A DNA stretch of 64,000 nucleotides from Labia minor (taxonomy: Eukaryota; Arthropoda; Insecta; Dermaptera; Spongiphoridae), in contig OY720348.1 of NCBI GenBank assembly GCA_963082975.1, positions 68,907,719-68,971,718 of the forward strand. Direction: 5' to 3'. Positions 11,218 to 23,128 of this stretch are shown one piece after another (the first letter of the stretch is position 1; each line of letters opens with the position of its first letter). A program made the translations under genes and the position numbers. The notes below the pieces were generated by a model. The model made no database searches. It saw only the letters and a program-made list of their open reading frames with translations, and had not been told where the DNA came from.

Positions 11218-12804
11218 GTGAATTTATAGAATTTAGAAATGTATAATAGAATTAGTCACCGACATATTTTTAAAAAATATCTTTGTAACAGGAATCAGAA
11301 AACTAAATTGAAAAGTTTTTTTGTAAGAACCTGTTTGTTTTTTAAATTTCTTTTATTTTATTTGGGATTGGAACTATTGTTGAAAATTTCGTGTCTTATC
11401 ATTTTTATAGTATAATAAAAAAATAAAATTAGTTGTTCCCAATAACGATTTCATTCAGTTTCGCCTGGTTTGACAAGTTCAGAAGACAAAACGTCTTTTT
11501 GATCCCATCAAATACACAGCATAATTTTGGATCCATGGATGTTAATATTCGGCTCTGAAGTCAATGCTCCTCCTGGACCCACCCATAATTTGTACATTTG
11601 GGGTTGTTATAATACACCCATTTTCATCACCAATCACAATTCAGCAGTTTTTCTAACCTTCAAATGAAAAAGTCAAATTTCTGGTAAATATCTTTTTGTT
11701 AGTACATATTTCGTCAATTTTAAAAAGCATCGAACTTACCCATCCTATTTTTGTTTAATTGTATGTTGTTTCTAATCGTTAAAAATAAATAAATATGAAA
11801 AACGGTGGGAACTCCCCCATACCTTTTATAATAATAATAATAATAAAAGATGAATTCAACTCTCGGTCTTGAAACTAATCTTCAGATAAAAACGAAAATT
11901 TTGGGGTCACTAAGACTAAAAAGTGTTGACTAAGTGTAAGAACTCAAATAATAATAATAATAATAATAGTAATAGTTCGAGCATAGCCCATGAAAAAGAA
12001 AAGAACAGTAGGGCAAGTAAAAGTTTACCGGTACCTAGTGCCGAGTAAGTGTAACCACTCGATAATAATAGTAATAATATCCAAAATTAAAACAAATAAA
12101 AATAAATAATAATTTTATAAATAAAAAAAGAGTATATCATATAAACTAATCAAAATGCATGCAAGTTAGTAGTACTAGTAAATTATTTTTAATAAAAATA
12201 AAAATAGAATTTAAGATTTGCATGTGTTATTCTAATGTAAAGTTCTCCCTTTTATTAATTTAGTATTGATAGCATTTTTAAAACATGTTGTGATAAAAGA
12301 AATTCAAAAAATTATTATTATCAAAAAGTAATCATAGAAAGTGCAAGTGATGTGATCGAAGGTGGCTGTAGTTTCTCTATCCAAACCACCCCCCCCCCCC
12401 TTTAATCTAAAACTACTCAAAACATTCTAGTAAGTGGCAAATAAAATGCATGAAATTATCAATCTGATCTCGGGAAGAAAAAACTTTTCTAAATTTCTTA
12501 ATTCAAATGACGTGTGTTTGTGTCTGGTATTGGATTGGTTAATTGGAAAACCACATGAATTTAACGAAATTATCTGCCAACTTGGTTAAAAGAAGGCGTG
12601 TTCCATTAATAAAAGGATTGAGCGGTTTATGACTCGGAAATAATCATTGGAATTATGAGTATATGAGAGAAGGACATCTTTTTTAATTGAACAGAGTAAA
12701 AAACAAGTAATATAAAACACAAATTTTAAAGTCAATTCCTACTTAGGTCAAGAAAGTTAAATTTTAGTTTTTTTTTTATTAAATAATTACAATTAATATA
12801 AAAA

Positions 12805-12846
<42 letters not shown>

Positions 12847-13220
12847 GACAGAATGAAAATATTAACAAACAAATAATGATGTATTGGTAAAATAAAAAGT
12901 AAGGGAACGCATAGTCAGAGAAAAAACAGTCCTATTTTCAGCAAACTATTTTTTTCCATTTATTTTTTCTTATTCTTACTATACAAAATATTAACAAACA
13001 CAAAAAAAGAAATTCTAACAGTAGAGTAAGTCCTAGAACGCGTTCCGGTTCTGAAAAAAAGTAAGGGAACGTCGTTCCACCGAGTTCCCCACCCAATACT
13101 GCTGACAAAATAGATATATATTATCTTACAATTTTCTATTTCCCTTTCTATATATAGAGCTGGACTATTGACTTCACCTTCACGTGAAAAATAATGATAT
13201 ACTGCCTGTTGATTTTAAAT
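11218..13220. other. AT-rich DNA with simple repeats
   Basis: Includes (AAT)n at ~11831-11846, 11949-11966, a 12-C run at 12389-12400 and (TA)n at 12808-12841. A direct repeat AAAGTAAGGGAACG occurs near 12896 and 13059, the second followed by GGAACGTCGTTCC; this may mark an old DNA transposon. A normal-complexity patch at 12510-12680 has no coding signal. Confidence 0.6.
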
Positions 13221-13515
13221 CTGGAGTGTATCCACTCGCCTTTCTCGCAAATTTGAATTGGATTAATTAATATATATATATTATATTTAAATTTAATTTA
13301 ATTAATTTTATTATAAATTAAATTTATAATTGAATTGGATTAATTAATTAAATAATTTAAATTTACAGTATAGTATTGTTATTCAATTCAATTAATTAAT
13401 TAACATATATCAAATTTAAATTTAAAAACTTTACCTTCATTTTTATAAGTGAAAATTTAAAAATTTAGAAAAATTTAATTCGCGTGTTTGACTCTTCGTT
13501 GATGACACCAAATGA
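13221..13515 (-). mobile_element. Family A element, 3' fragment
   Basis: Begins with the reverse-complemented 3' terminus CTGGAGTGTATCCACTCGCC and runs through the AT-rich 3' body to TGTTTGACTCTTCGTTGATG. The 5' two thirds of the element are absent. Confidence 0.75.
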
Positions 13516-14108
13516 TTATAATTATATTAAGTAAATGTTATTATTGTTTTTAAAATAGATTTATTATAATTTTTATATAATTAAAAATTTCTCATTTAAT
13601 GATATAAATTATTTTGAATTATTTTCAAAATAAAAACCGACTCAATATTTATCCATCAGATGGTGTGAATGAGAATTCAAATATTATAGCAATTTATTGC
13701 ATTACAATTAATTAGTTATAATTCAATTATATTTCTTCCATACCTTCTAGGGATCCAATGAAATATCTATAAATATTTTCAAAAGTCTATCTCAATTTAA
13801 AGTTGATGAAAAATCGATTTCATTAGTCATAAGAGCGAACAGACAGATAGACAGACATGAAGTGAAGTTGATAAAAACGTTATAAAAAGAGCCACAGTTT
13901 TTATTCAAAATTTAGCTAAAATAAAATAAAATTATTAAGGTATATTATTATATTACAATTAGCATTATATTAAAGTACCTACAACCAAAAAGAAGTTTAA
14001 ATATATCTACTTATGGAAAATTGCATTTTGATTTGAGACCATTTTAAAATGTTAGAATATGAAGAATTGAAAAATATACTTTTAGAAGATCCTAGTCCAA
14101 TACATAAT

Positions 14109-14472
14109 AAGTTGACCTGTGTCCAGGTCCGAACCGACCGACTGTTTGAAGTAAATATATTTCCAGCTACAGAAACAATTTCAAATTATTTTAATATATC
14201 TATTAATGCAATAAAAAACAGATAGGCATATAACATAAATATTTTTAATTTTATTTTATTTATAATATATAAGGAGGCGCTTACTGTGACGTCATGAAGG
14301 ACTGGGTGACGTCATATAATTGTAAATTAAGAAAAAACTAATGAAGATGATTTTTCTCGAGGATAAAATCAATACAAAGTGCATATATATAAAGGAGATA
14401 TATAAAAAAATCTCCTCATGTGAAATTTGGTGTGAAAATAATAGCTTCCTTACTATGGTCGGTCGGTAAAAA
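14109..14472 (-). mobile_element. Family B element, short form without GTCY block
   Basis: Has the B 3' end (AAGTTGACCTGTGTCCAGGT reading from the left), the paired TGACGTCA block and the 5' terminus GGTCGGTCGGTAAAAA. It jumps from the internal repeat motif straight to the 5' terminal motif, so the ~280 bp GTCY-containing segment present in full copies is missing. Confidence 0.85.
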
Positions 14473-15047
14473 TGTTGAAAATTCATTAATAGATTTTTAC
14501 TATATTTAAAAAAAAAAAATTAAAATAAATATATTATATATTCCTATTATGTATTATTATTCATAATAATCTCTTTCATTTAAAGAATTTAAATATATAT
14601 ATATATATATATATATATAGATAGATAGATAGATAGATAGATTTAGGTACAGATATATAAATACTAGCTAGTCAGCTCTACTACCCCGGCCTTTCCTGGA
14701 GAACTTTACCTCTGGACCCCCCCCTCTCCATCACTCTCCCCTCTTCTCCTATTTTAGTTTTTAATAGTTTACATATACAATCAGTTAGTAGGATGATCAC
14801 AATGATTTCTTTTTATTATTATTTCTAAGCAAATTTAATTTTAATTTATTATGGTATGATAATTTTAAATTTCAGATGGTGACTAGATAAAAAATGATTA
14901 TTTTAATTCTAAACACTTCCCTTCATCTATTATCATTATTATTATTAATTATGATTTATTTAAGCTTTTCATACATATTATAGAGTTAGAGATTATATAT
15001 ACTTTAAACTCTATAAAGATATAATAGGATTATATATACATGTATTT

Positions 15048-15087
<40 letters not shown>

Positions 15088-16007
15088 ATATATAAATTAT
15101 AAAAATTAAAATTACATAATTAATTATAAATAAGAGTTTAAGTCTCTTTCTCCAATCAATACAAATACCTTCGAATTCTTTTCCAAAATCTATTTAATCA
15201 ACCAAAATTTTCAGCCTTTCTCAGCATGAATAGAGCGGTTCGCTTAAAACCTTTGCACTCCTAATTTTTTTTTTTTTACCAACCAACAACTCCTCAATTC
15301 ATTTGCAAAATAGATAAAAAAAATAGTGTCTCAATAAAAGCTTGTGTTGTAACAGTGCAGAGTGTGTAACAAATATTTTTTCGATTATATTAACTAGTAG
15401 GATAGTAAAGAATGATAAATTTATATATTTGACCAATTTATTTGTGAATGTTTGTTTTCTCTTGATTCGGGGCATCTTAATTTTTATACTTTTTACCACA
15501 TAAAATAAATAAATATAACGGTTCAATTATTATAATAATAAAATTTTAATTAAAATATACGTTTTTATGTAAACAAAATATCAAAGACGACAAGAAACAC
15601 GATTTTCATCTAAAGCGAAGAGAACTTGCTTTCCTGAGGACAGTACTACAAATGACTCTAGATTCTAATGTAAAAAGAAAACTAAAAAGTATTTTAAAAT
15701 TATCTAAATTGGTCAAATATAATAAATTTAATCTTTATTTACAAAGTACAAAATATTTGAAAGAAAAAAAAATAGATTTAAACATTTTAAATTATTTTTG
15801 AAATTAAAATGTATAATGTCGAGTATAGCTCGACAAAGGAGTTGGGGTAAGAAATATGATGTCGAGCCACACTCGACATAGGAGTCCTAAGGGTTAACCA
15901 GCATTCCAGGTATAGTGCGTTGGGGCACTTTATTCAATTTTTAATTCAAAATTTAATACAGATTCTTTGATATAAGTAAAAAATAAAAGAACATACAAAA
16001 ACTTTTA
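14473..16007. other. AT-rich DNA with microsatellites; TTAA-type palindrome at 15815
   Basis: (TA)n(TAGA)n at 14595-14641 and (TA)n at 15052-15082. At 15815-15897 inverted TGTCGAG/CTCGACA units precede TCCTAAGGGTTAACC, which looks like one end of a piggyBac-type element (TTAACCCT terminus); that assignment is low confidence. No gene. Confidence 0.5.
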
Positions 16008-16145
16008 CAGTTGTCACAAACAAACTACTAATCCAAAATGGCTGATAATGTCAACATATGAGAAACATATGTGTACCAACATAACAAAAAAAAATTTCGA
16101 TAATCGATTGTACAAAGCCCGTGAAAATTCAAAATTCATTTTTTC
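16008..16145 (-). mobile_element. Mariner 5' fragment, related to the 27791 copy
   Basis: Reverse-complemented, this stretch parallels the first ~140 bp of the mariner at 27791: TGAATTTTGAATTTTC then cGGG, CATATGTTGACATTATCAGC CATTTT and TTGTTTTTGACAACTG-like blocks. Only the 5' UTR region of the element is left. Confidence 0.7.
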
Positions 16146-16496
16146 TATTAAATAAACCTAGTGTATATATCGTATATATATTTATTTGTTTATTAATTTG
16201 AATGGAAGTTAAACTACCTTTAAATTCCTGAGGCCCATATTTTAGATTATTACTAAGACCTAATTTTTATATCGTATTTGGTTTTGGGGTCTATGATCAT
16301 TTAAGCCACTTTTCGAATTTATTTTATATCCATTATTTAATTATAGATCTAATTGAGCTTGACAAAATTCAACCACTCGACCTCAAATACGACTATAACT
16401 AATTCTAACTCCTATCCTGGTCATATTCATATGAATATTACTATTATTTATATTATTATTTATATTATTATCATATATATATATATATATATATAT

Positions 16497-17030
16497 ATTA
16501 CTATCAGATTTATCAGGGATATAATCACGTATTTTTGTGAGATTGTTTTCTCGACGTTTCGGCACCCATTTTGGTGCCATTTTCAAGAGATTATTTAGGT
16601 GGGAATATTGTTGGGATTCTGGGTCTTAGTCTGTGTGACCAAGGGTTAATATCGGGATTTTGGGTTGATAAGCTGGATGGTTTTGTACTCACAGCGTTGC
16701 TGTGGAGCTCCGAAGAATCCTGGGCAATCCTGACTCTGGCACACGCCCGTACCGGACAATAGCCCGAGGCCAACTGGGACCCGACCCTTTGAATTCTACC
16801 TGAACTTGCTATCTGCGCATGCACGATGGGCTTTTTTGTACTCTGGTGGGCGGAGCTAAACTTTATGGCGGGATTCTTATTGGTTCTGGTTCTTCGAAGC
16901 TCCATAGAATCCCAACAATATTCCCACCTAAATAATCTCTTGAAAATGGCGCCAAAATGGGTGCCGAAACGTCGAGAAAACAATCTCACGAAAATACTTG
17001 ATTATATCCTTGATAAATTTGATAGTAATA
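16497..17030. mobile_element. Family F foldback element, copy 1
   Basis: Arms of about 124 bp (16497-16620 and 16906-17030) are inverted copies of each other, differing at a few bases; each carries TTTTCTCGACGTTTCGGCAC CC. The centre is GC-richer and unique to the family. Open frames of 81-132 codons through the arms are products of the palindrome and also appear, broken, in the 48584 copy. Superfamily unknown; right-hand flank AACCTAAACCAACATATATA recurs beside other F pieces. Confidence 0.8.
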
Positions 17031-17539
17031 ATAGCAATAACATTCACGCGCGTCAACCTAAACCAACATATATATCTTATTTCAATTAAAATATTCAATA
17101 AATATGATTTAATAATATTAAAGTAATTAAAATAAGAACTGCTAAAATTAGTATTAATAATTTTATATTCTCAGTGGAATATTTATGGACAGGTTCGTCG
17201 AACTAAAGTAGGCATCGGATAAACAGCACGGGTTTTACATAAATTATTATTAAGAGTTTTATACCAAAAATTAATTTCTGGGTTGTTGAGATGAATATAT
17301 ATATATGAACTTATTAATTGATTTTATTTAAATAAAAAATAATTTATGGTATATTTAAGTTTAACTAAGGAAAATTTATAATAAAAAAATTTAAACTACA
17401 CTCATTTAATTTAAAGTAGTCCTTCAAAAAATACATGGTTGTATTTTATAAAATTATAATAGGATTGTATTTATTATAATGGGCTGGAGAAAAAGAAATT
17501 CATTATTTTTATGTGAACTCGGATTGTTCAATTTAGGTC

Positions 17540-17970
17540 AAATATTCACTGTTTTGTTAATACAATTTGTTGTCATTTTAAAGGTATCTTCATAATGCCT
17601 CTCTCATAGAAGCCTTGGTCCCTATTGACAAAAAATTCTTTCAAACGACTTTCACAACATTCTGATGATGCCAATTTCTTATCATTAAGTAAGTTTTTCA
17701 AGGTGAGAAAAACTGATATTCGCTTGGTGCCAGGTCCGGAGTGTATGGTGAATGCATTAAAACTTCCCAACCATAGTCTTGGAGTTTCTGGTGAGTTACT
17801 ATAGACATATGTGGTTTAGCGTTATCCTGATTTAACATAACACCTCTTCTGTTGGACACTTCTGGTTAATTATTAGCTTCAAATTATATATCCGAATTTA
17901 GTGTTTGGCTATACGGAAGCAACTCATAATAAACGATACTTTTCCAGTCCCACCAAATGATCTATAAGAT
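17540..17970 (-). pseudogene. Mariner transposase relic (C-terminal half)
   Basis: On the minus strand the frame reads WWDWKSIVYYELLPYSQTLN, then LNQDNAKPH (second catalytic Asp region), then HSPYTPDLAPSEYQFFSP, which matches the mariner PYSPDLAPSDYHLF third-Asp motif. A stop follows the latter, and further downstream frames are shifted. No TIRs were found near it. It belongs to the DDD mariner family and is inactive. It is distinct in sequence from the 27791, 41115 and 54060 copies. Confidence 0.8.
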
Positions 17971-17974
17971 AAAA

Positions 17975-18673
17975 TTATAATATAAATATGTAATATGTTA
18001 TTTTTAAATAATCCTTTGAAAAATAATAATAATAACAATTGAAATAATAATAATAATTTTTAGTATTGGGATGAAATAGCATATATGTATTTTATCTTAC
18101 AACCTATTTATGTATAGAATTTATAGATGTAAATAAACAAATAAATACTCGGTTAAATAATTTTTTTTTTCATGAAAATAAATATTAAAAGTTATTAATT
18201 GTAATTTAATCCATGTTATATCTTTTTATAAAACTGCCGTAGTATTCAGTTCAGATTTCATCATAGGATTTGATAATTGAATAGGGAGAAGGAGAGGGAG
18301 GTTACCGTTTTCCTTGATTTGATGGACTGACTGCCGGACTCCTCATTGTTATTATTAGTTCATTGGAGAAGGGCACAAGTTGAAGTATATATATATATAT
18401 ATATATATATTCCCAGTTCAACAACTCTCATCCTTATTTCGCTCAAGTTGAAGGCCGCTGAGTTTACACTCTAAGTTTTAACTGGTTAACCAATGGTTAA
18501 AAATTTATTTTATTTTTAATATTATTATTTATTTTTTTTGTTTTTGTTTTTGTAACTGTCACCTTCATTAACCTTGTGAAAGTATCAAAAGAAATCATAA
18601 TATTCAATTATTTGTTTTAGTTTCACGAAGACAATATATATATATATATATTTTAAATAATTAAATAAAAAAC
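17975..18673. other. AT-rich intergenic DNA
   Basis: (TA)n at 18388-18409 and 18635-18652. A somewhat normal-complexity patch at 18240-18350. No gene recognised. Confidence 0.6.
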
Positions 18674-18805
18674 TTTTCAGTAATAAAGTGGTTAGTGAGA
18701 CAGTCTACCACACGGAATACTCCAATCCGGGTCTAAGGAAATTCAATAATTAATCATTTCCCTTTAAAAGCTCTGCGTGATCCTCAGGGTCTATCCGCAA
18801 ATAAT
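18674..18805 (+). mobile_element. SINE family 2, copy 1 (5'-truncated)
   Basis: AGTGGTTAGTGAGACAGTCT ACCACACGGAATACTC resembles a tRNA D-arm/anticodon region (A box TGGTTAGTG). The body ends GCGTGATCCTCAGGGTCTAT CC followed by an (AATAA)-type tail. The reverse-oriented copy at 33205-33312 shares these blocks. Confidence 0.7.
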
Positions 18806-19254
18806 AATAATTAAATAAAAAAATAAATAAATCATATAAAATCAATCAATTTAATTTAAGTTTTATTTTTTTTTAATTGAAAAATAAAAATGATTAAAAA
18901 AAATTAAAGTTTTTTTTTTAATAAAAAAATATAAAATAAATTTTGTTTATAATTACTAGTAAATGGGTATTCTAAATTTCCATGAGATTATTCTTATTCA
19001 CTTTTTCTCAAAGATAATTTGTTGAAATTGTTTTTATGTCATTTTTCCCATCATCAATTTAAAATATGTAATTATTGTAAATTGTCTTGATGAATTATTT
19101 ATTGTCACGTTTTGTTGACAAATTCATTGATTAAATAAATTAAATTTAAAAAAAATACCCACTGGCTTATGAGATCTTATTTACATAACCATTTATGTTA
19201 AAATGGGTTTTAGGTGTAAGTGTAAGTATAGGTAAGTATATATCTTATCTTATT

Positions 19255-19985
19255 ATACTAGAAATAATTGTATATATCTATCTTATTTGTATTTTTGATA
19301 TATTGCAACGTTCAAAGAATTTTTTTGATATTCACACCATAGATCTTTATAAAGAAAAATCGATCTGTATTGGTTTCAGCCTCGGGAAAAATCATCTTTT
19401 TTTAGTATTTTTTTTTTTAATTTAAAATAGAAATTTTAATAATAAAAAATTAAGCCGAGCAACGCCGCACAGCGCTTCCTTTAATACAAAATATTATAAA
19501 TAAATATAAAATTAAAAATATTTATTTTAATAAAATTTTGAAATCAAATTACGAAATATGTATTATGTTATATCCACAGGCCATACTTTTCTGTCTATCA
19601 GTGCATTAAAACGTAAGTTTATGGGGCGTATGTTTTATGACTATTTTTTTTTTTAAATTATTTGAAATTGTTTTCTATATTTTGTCGTTTAATTATTTTA
19701 AATAATAATCTTATAATCTTAAATATTCATAGAACATAAGGAATAATAGTTTTAATGATGGAGCGGTGGCTCGGTGAACCAGGTATATATAAATAAATCT
19801 TTTTAATTTTATATTTATAATATTTTGTATTAAAGGAAGCGCTGTCCGGAGTTGCTCGGCGCTCTTTTTTGATTGCAAAATTTTATTAAAATAAATCTTT
19901 TTAATTTTATATTTATAATATTTTGTATTAAAGGAAGCGCTGTCCGGCGTTGCTCGGTGCTATTTTAATACCTGGTTCACCGAGC
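19255..19985 (+). mobile_element. Family D element with tandem and inverted end duplications
   Basis: Contains the D blocks GTATTGGTTTCAGCCTCGGG and TATGTTATATCCACAGGCCA and ends in GGTGAACCAGGTATATATA. A ~80-bp end unit (AAATCTTTTTAATTTTATAT ... AAGGAAGCGCTGTCCGG) then repeats at 19790-19868 and 19880-19960, and the terminus TACCTGGTTCACCGAGCC returns inverted at 19967-19985. This suggests rolling-circle-style or recombinational end duplication. Confidence 0.75.
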
Positions 19986-20029
19986 CGGCTCTCTATCCCT
20001 TTATATATACTTCTATTGCTTATATAGTT

Positions 20030-20480
20030 GATTTAAAGTGGATTTGTTTAGGAACGTTTTAAAGGGTCTTTAAATCAATATTAGTTTTAAATTGTGGGAG
20101 TGGACCATTCCCACGTGGCAATGCTCTTTATTTTGAGTATGGTTGTCGCCTGACCAATTGTTCTCGTGATTCATGTAAAAAGTAAACTAATCAGGGAGAG
20201 CCCCAGAGGTGGTAGGCCAACTCCAAAGAAAATCTTTAAGAAAGATAGACACTTTTATGACTGTTGTTTATTTCAAATAAAAGTTGGTATTGTCTCGAAA
20301 GGCAAAAAAAATGAAATGTACAAAAGCCTCAGGCTTTATTTTGACACACAATAAGTGTAACAAAATATAGTTAATTGTTCGCCCTAGACGAATCAAATAA
20401 AATAAAACAACACCCAGCAGGAAAAGGAATTCCTTACGTACTTCTCAATTCACTGATACGACACAACACACATAACATTT
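20030..20480. promoter_or_regulatory. Non-repetitive island 3, candidate regulatory DNA 3' of slp
   Basis: Higher complexity than its flanks, ~3 kb beyond the slp 3' side. Contains GTGGGAGTGGACCATTCCCAC, an inverted repeat, and a 62-codon plus-strand frame without recognisable features. Role is inference. Confidence 0.3.
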
Positions 20481-20770
20481 GCAACAAAAACGAAATATAA
20501 CAAAAACGAAAAAGGGTCAAAAAGAGAGAAATGGAGAAGAATAGATAAAACAATAATACAAACAGCAAAAGAAACAGAATACGGCAAAATAAATCACTAG
20601 TTTGTCTTCAAAAAACAATGAAAATCTGTGAGGTTTATTAAATTTTCGAAATTGCCCTAAATTCTAATAGTTATTTGTTTGTTAACGGAATGTAAACAAA
20701 TGTAAACAATCATAAAAACAATTCATTCTTTTGTAACAATAAAAAGGTGACCACTTAAAAAAAAAACAAT

Positions 20771-20900
20771 AAAAACAATAAAGAAAAGAGAAATTAAATA
20801 ATTATACAACAAAGAAGAAAAAAAAATAAATAAAATAAAAACAATAAATCAAAGAGAAATTAAATAATTATCCAACAAAGAGAAAAACAAAGAGAATCAA
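20771..20900. repeat. Purine-rich tandem duplication (~62 bp x2)
   Basis: The stretch AACAATAAAGAAAAGAGAAA TTAAATAATTAT(A/C)CAACAAAG occurs at about 20771-20814 and again, slightly altered, at 20840-20882. Confidence 0.75.
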
Positions 20901-21353
20901 CAATTGATAGAAGAAATTTAAAAATATATTATTGATAGTAGTTTCTATAATGGTTATTATTTATTTCACTACTACAACATTCAATTATAAATGAATTTTT
21001 GTTCATTTAAATATTAGATTTAATTATAAGATATATTTTTCAAAATAATAAAATAAAAACTAATCTATTAATTGAAATGACCCGATTTTTGTACGATTAG
21101 GAAAATAATGCCAAGATTTTTACAAATGATATATAAATATGTATTATATATATTTGAAAATAAGTAATATATATTTAGCAACTTGAACTTTTAATAGGGA
21201 CTAATTTTCTTCATAATTGAGAAAGAAAACAAAATGAAAATATATGGACAATTGAGAGGGTGTAAGAAAATTTCAGGAGGGGGCGCTTTTTTTCGTTTTT
21301 AAATATTATCTCAGAATATGTATTTATTAAAGCTTTTGTGGTTATTTTGATAA

Positions 21354-21530
21354 TTATTAAGGGAATTTTTATTAAAATACCACATTGTTTGTATAATAAT
21401 AATGTAATGTTTGTATAATAATAATATAAAATAATAATTAATTTAATAAATAATAAATAAATAATTAATTAATTTAATAAATAATTTTATACAAACAATG
21501 TGGTCTTTTAATAAAAATTCCCTTAATAAT
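21354..21530. mobile_element. Snap-back MITE with 46-bp TIRs
   Basis: ATTATTAAGGGAATTTTTAT at 21354 continues through CCACATTGTTTGTATA, and is inverted at 21485-21530 with two or three mismatches over ~46 bp. The middle is only A/T-rich filler. Single copy in this window. CTCAGAATAT lies on both sides, at 21311 and 21531. Confidence 0.75.
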
Positions 21531-21541
21531 CTCAGAATATA

Positions 21542-21630
21542 TTTTAACATGTTCCCGCTGGCATGTACCACCGGTGGCTCATGCCGCCACATAATATACA
21601 TAGACAAATTATGAAGCCGGCGGGAATTTT
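21542..21630. mobile_element. Family E TTAA palindromic MITE, copy 1
   Basis: TTAA at 21544, then CATGTTCCCGCTGGCATGTA CCACCGGTGGCTCATG, ending AAGCCGGCGGGAA. Matches copies at 26713, 27001 and 30262. TTAA flank plus CACGTTCC(N)CCGGC inverted ends fit a piggyBac-type non-autonomous element. Confidence 0.8.
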
Positions 21631-21659
21631 TTCTAATTTTTTTTTTCTTTCCTATACTA

Positions 21660-22829
21660 AACAATCTTATGATGAATATTGAAATTGAAAAAAAAATATT
21701 TACTTAAAAATACAATATATATGTGTATATTTATTTATTTAATTTGATATTAATAAATAAGAAATTCACCTATACTTCTCTTAATATATTTTATAATAAA
21801 TATATAAATTAAATTATTTTTTTTTTTTTTTTAATAAGATTAAATATAATAATTTACTTGAATAGATAAATAATTATTTTCTTAATATTGATTTAATTTA
21901 TTTAATTTGTGGCATAATATATATATATATATATTAAATATTTTTTTTATAAATTGAATTTTTTAGGTACTAAAAAAAATAGTTATGTTAGATTGAATGT
22001 TTTGAAAAAAAAAAAAATATAAGTTAAATAGAAATAAACAAATAAATGAAATCAAAATAGTTCTTATATTATATGGTTTAAATTCTGTTTTGTCAAAAAA
22101 TAAATAATTCGAAACTATTGAATGGGTTAGGTTATTTCAAACCTCAACAAAACTATTTCAAGGATTCAAAAAAAAAAGGTCAACTTTATAGTTGAAAGGA
22201 ATAGAAAGAATAAATAAAATGAATGATAGAATGAAAGAAAAACTGCCAATTGCTTGGAGAGTAAAGATTACAATTGTAGAGGAAAAATATGTACTATTAT
22301 TTCAATTGATTCTTAAATTTGCTGTTTATTCAATAAAAAAAAAAATAAATCAATCAATGTAAATTTGAAATTTTCAAAATATACTATGTGCAAATAATAA
22401 AAAAAAAAACATATATAAATAAGATTCCAAGCCAAATTGGCAAATTGTTCTTTCATTTGGGCCTCAAAATGTAGTATATCCCAAAAAAAAAAAAAAAAAT
22501 AATAATCATTAAATAAAAATAAGAAATAAATAAATAAAATATAAATTTCCTTTAAAAATGGATAAAATAGAGAATAGTTTAATTTTCAATAGAAAAATAA
22601 ATGAAATTTGAGAATTTGGATCCACATTTATCAGTGAAGACAGAAATCCATGTTATGTATTAGTTATACTAAAAATGTTTTAATTTTGTAATTTTAAACA
22701 AATTTTGAAATAGAATAATGGAAAATCAAACTATAATTATTATTTATTATATATATATATATATATTATATTATTATTATTATTATATTTATATATATAT
22801 ATATATTTATAATTGGAATTCAAATTTTT
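21660..22829. other. AT-rich DNA adjoining the assembly gap
   Basis: A/T tracts and TA microsatellites (21919-21935, 22748-22804). This would be the 3' flank of slp; no poly(A) site can be picked with confidence because AATAAA-like strings are everywhere. Confidence 0.6.
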
Positions 22830-23029
22830 NNNNNNNNNNNNNNNNNNNNNNNNNNNNNNNNNNNNNNNNNNNNNNNNNNNNNNNNNNNNNNNNNNNNNNN
22901 NNNNNNNNNNNNNNNNNNNNNNNNNNNNNNNNNNNNNNNNNNNNNNNNNNNNNNNNNNNNNNNNNNNNNNNNNNNNNNNNNNNNNNNNNNNNNNNNNNNN
23001 NNNNNNNNNNNNNNNNNNNNNNNNNNNNN
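22830..23029. other. Assembly gap, 200 N
   Basis: Exactly 200 N, so probably a placeholder of unknown true length. It lies ~100 bp past the slp stop codon, where TA-rich repeats meet GC-rich gene sequence. Confidence 0.99.
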
Positions 23030-23128
23030 GGCGATCTTTCTATCACAAATTCTAAGGATCTCTCGACTCGAGTTCCGGGAGCGGCGGGCAGCCAGCTGCC
23101 TCCATCACTTATCACAAGAAAGCCTGCA

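Noticed and set aside
12895-13090. Direct repeat AAAGTAAGGGAACG with palindrome GGAACGTCGTTCC
   Set aside because: May be an old DNA transposon end, but no paired terminus or target duplication could be defined.
16591-16989. 132-codon minus-strand frame
   Set aside because: Lies wholly inside the family F palindrome; the other F copy breaks it, and it resembles no protein.
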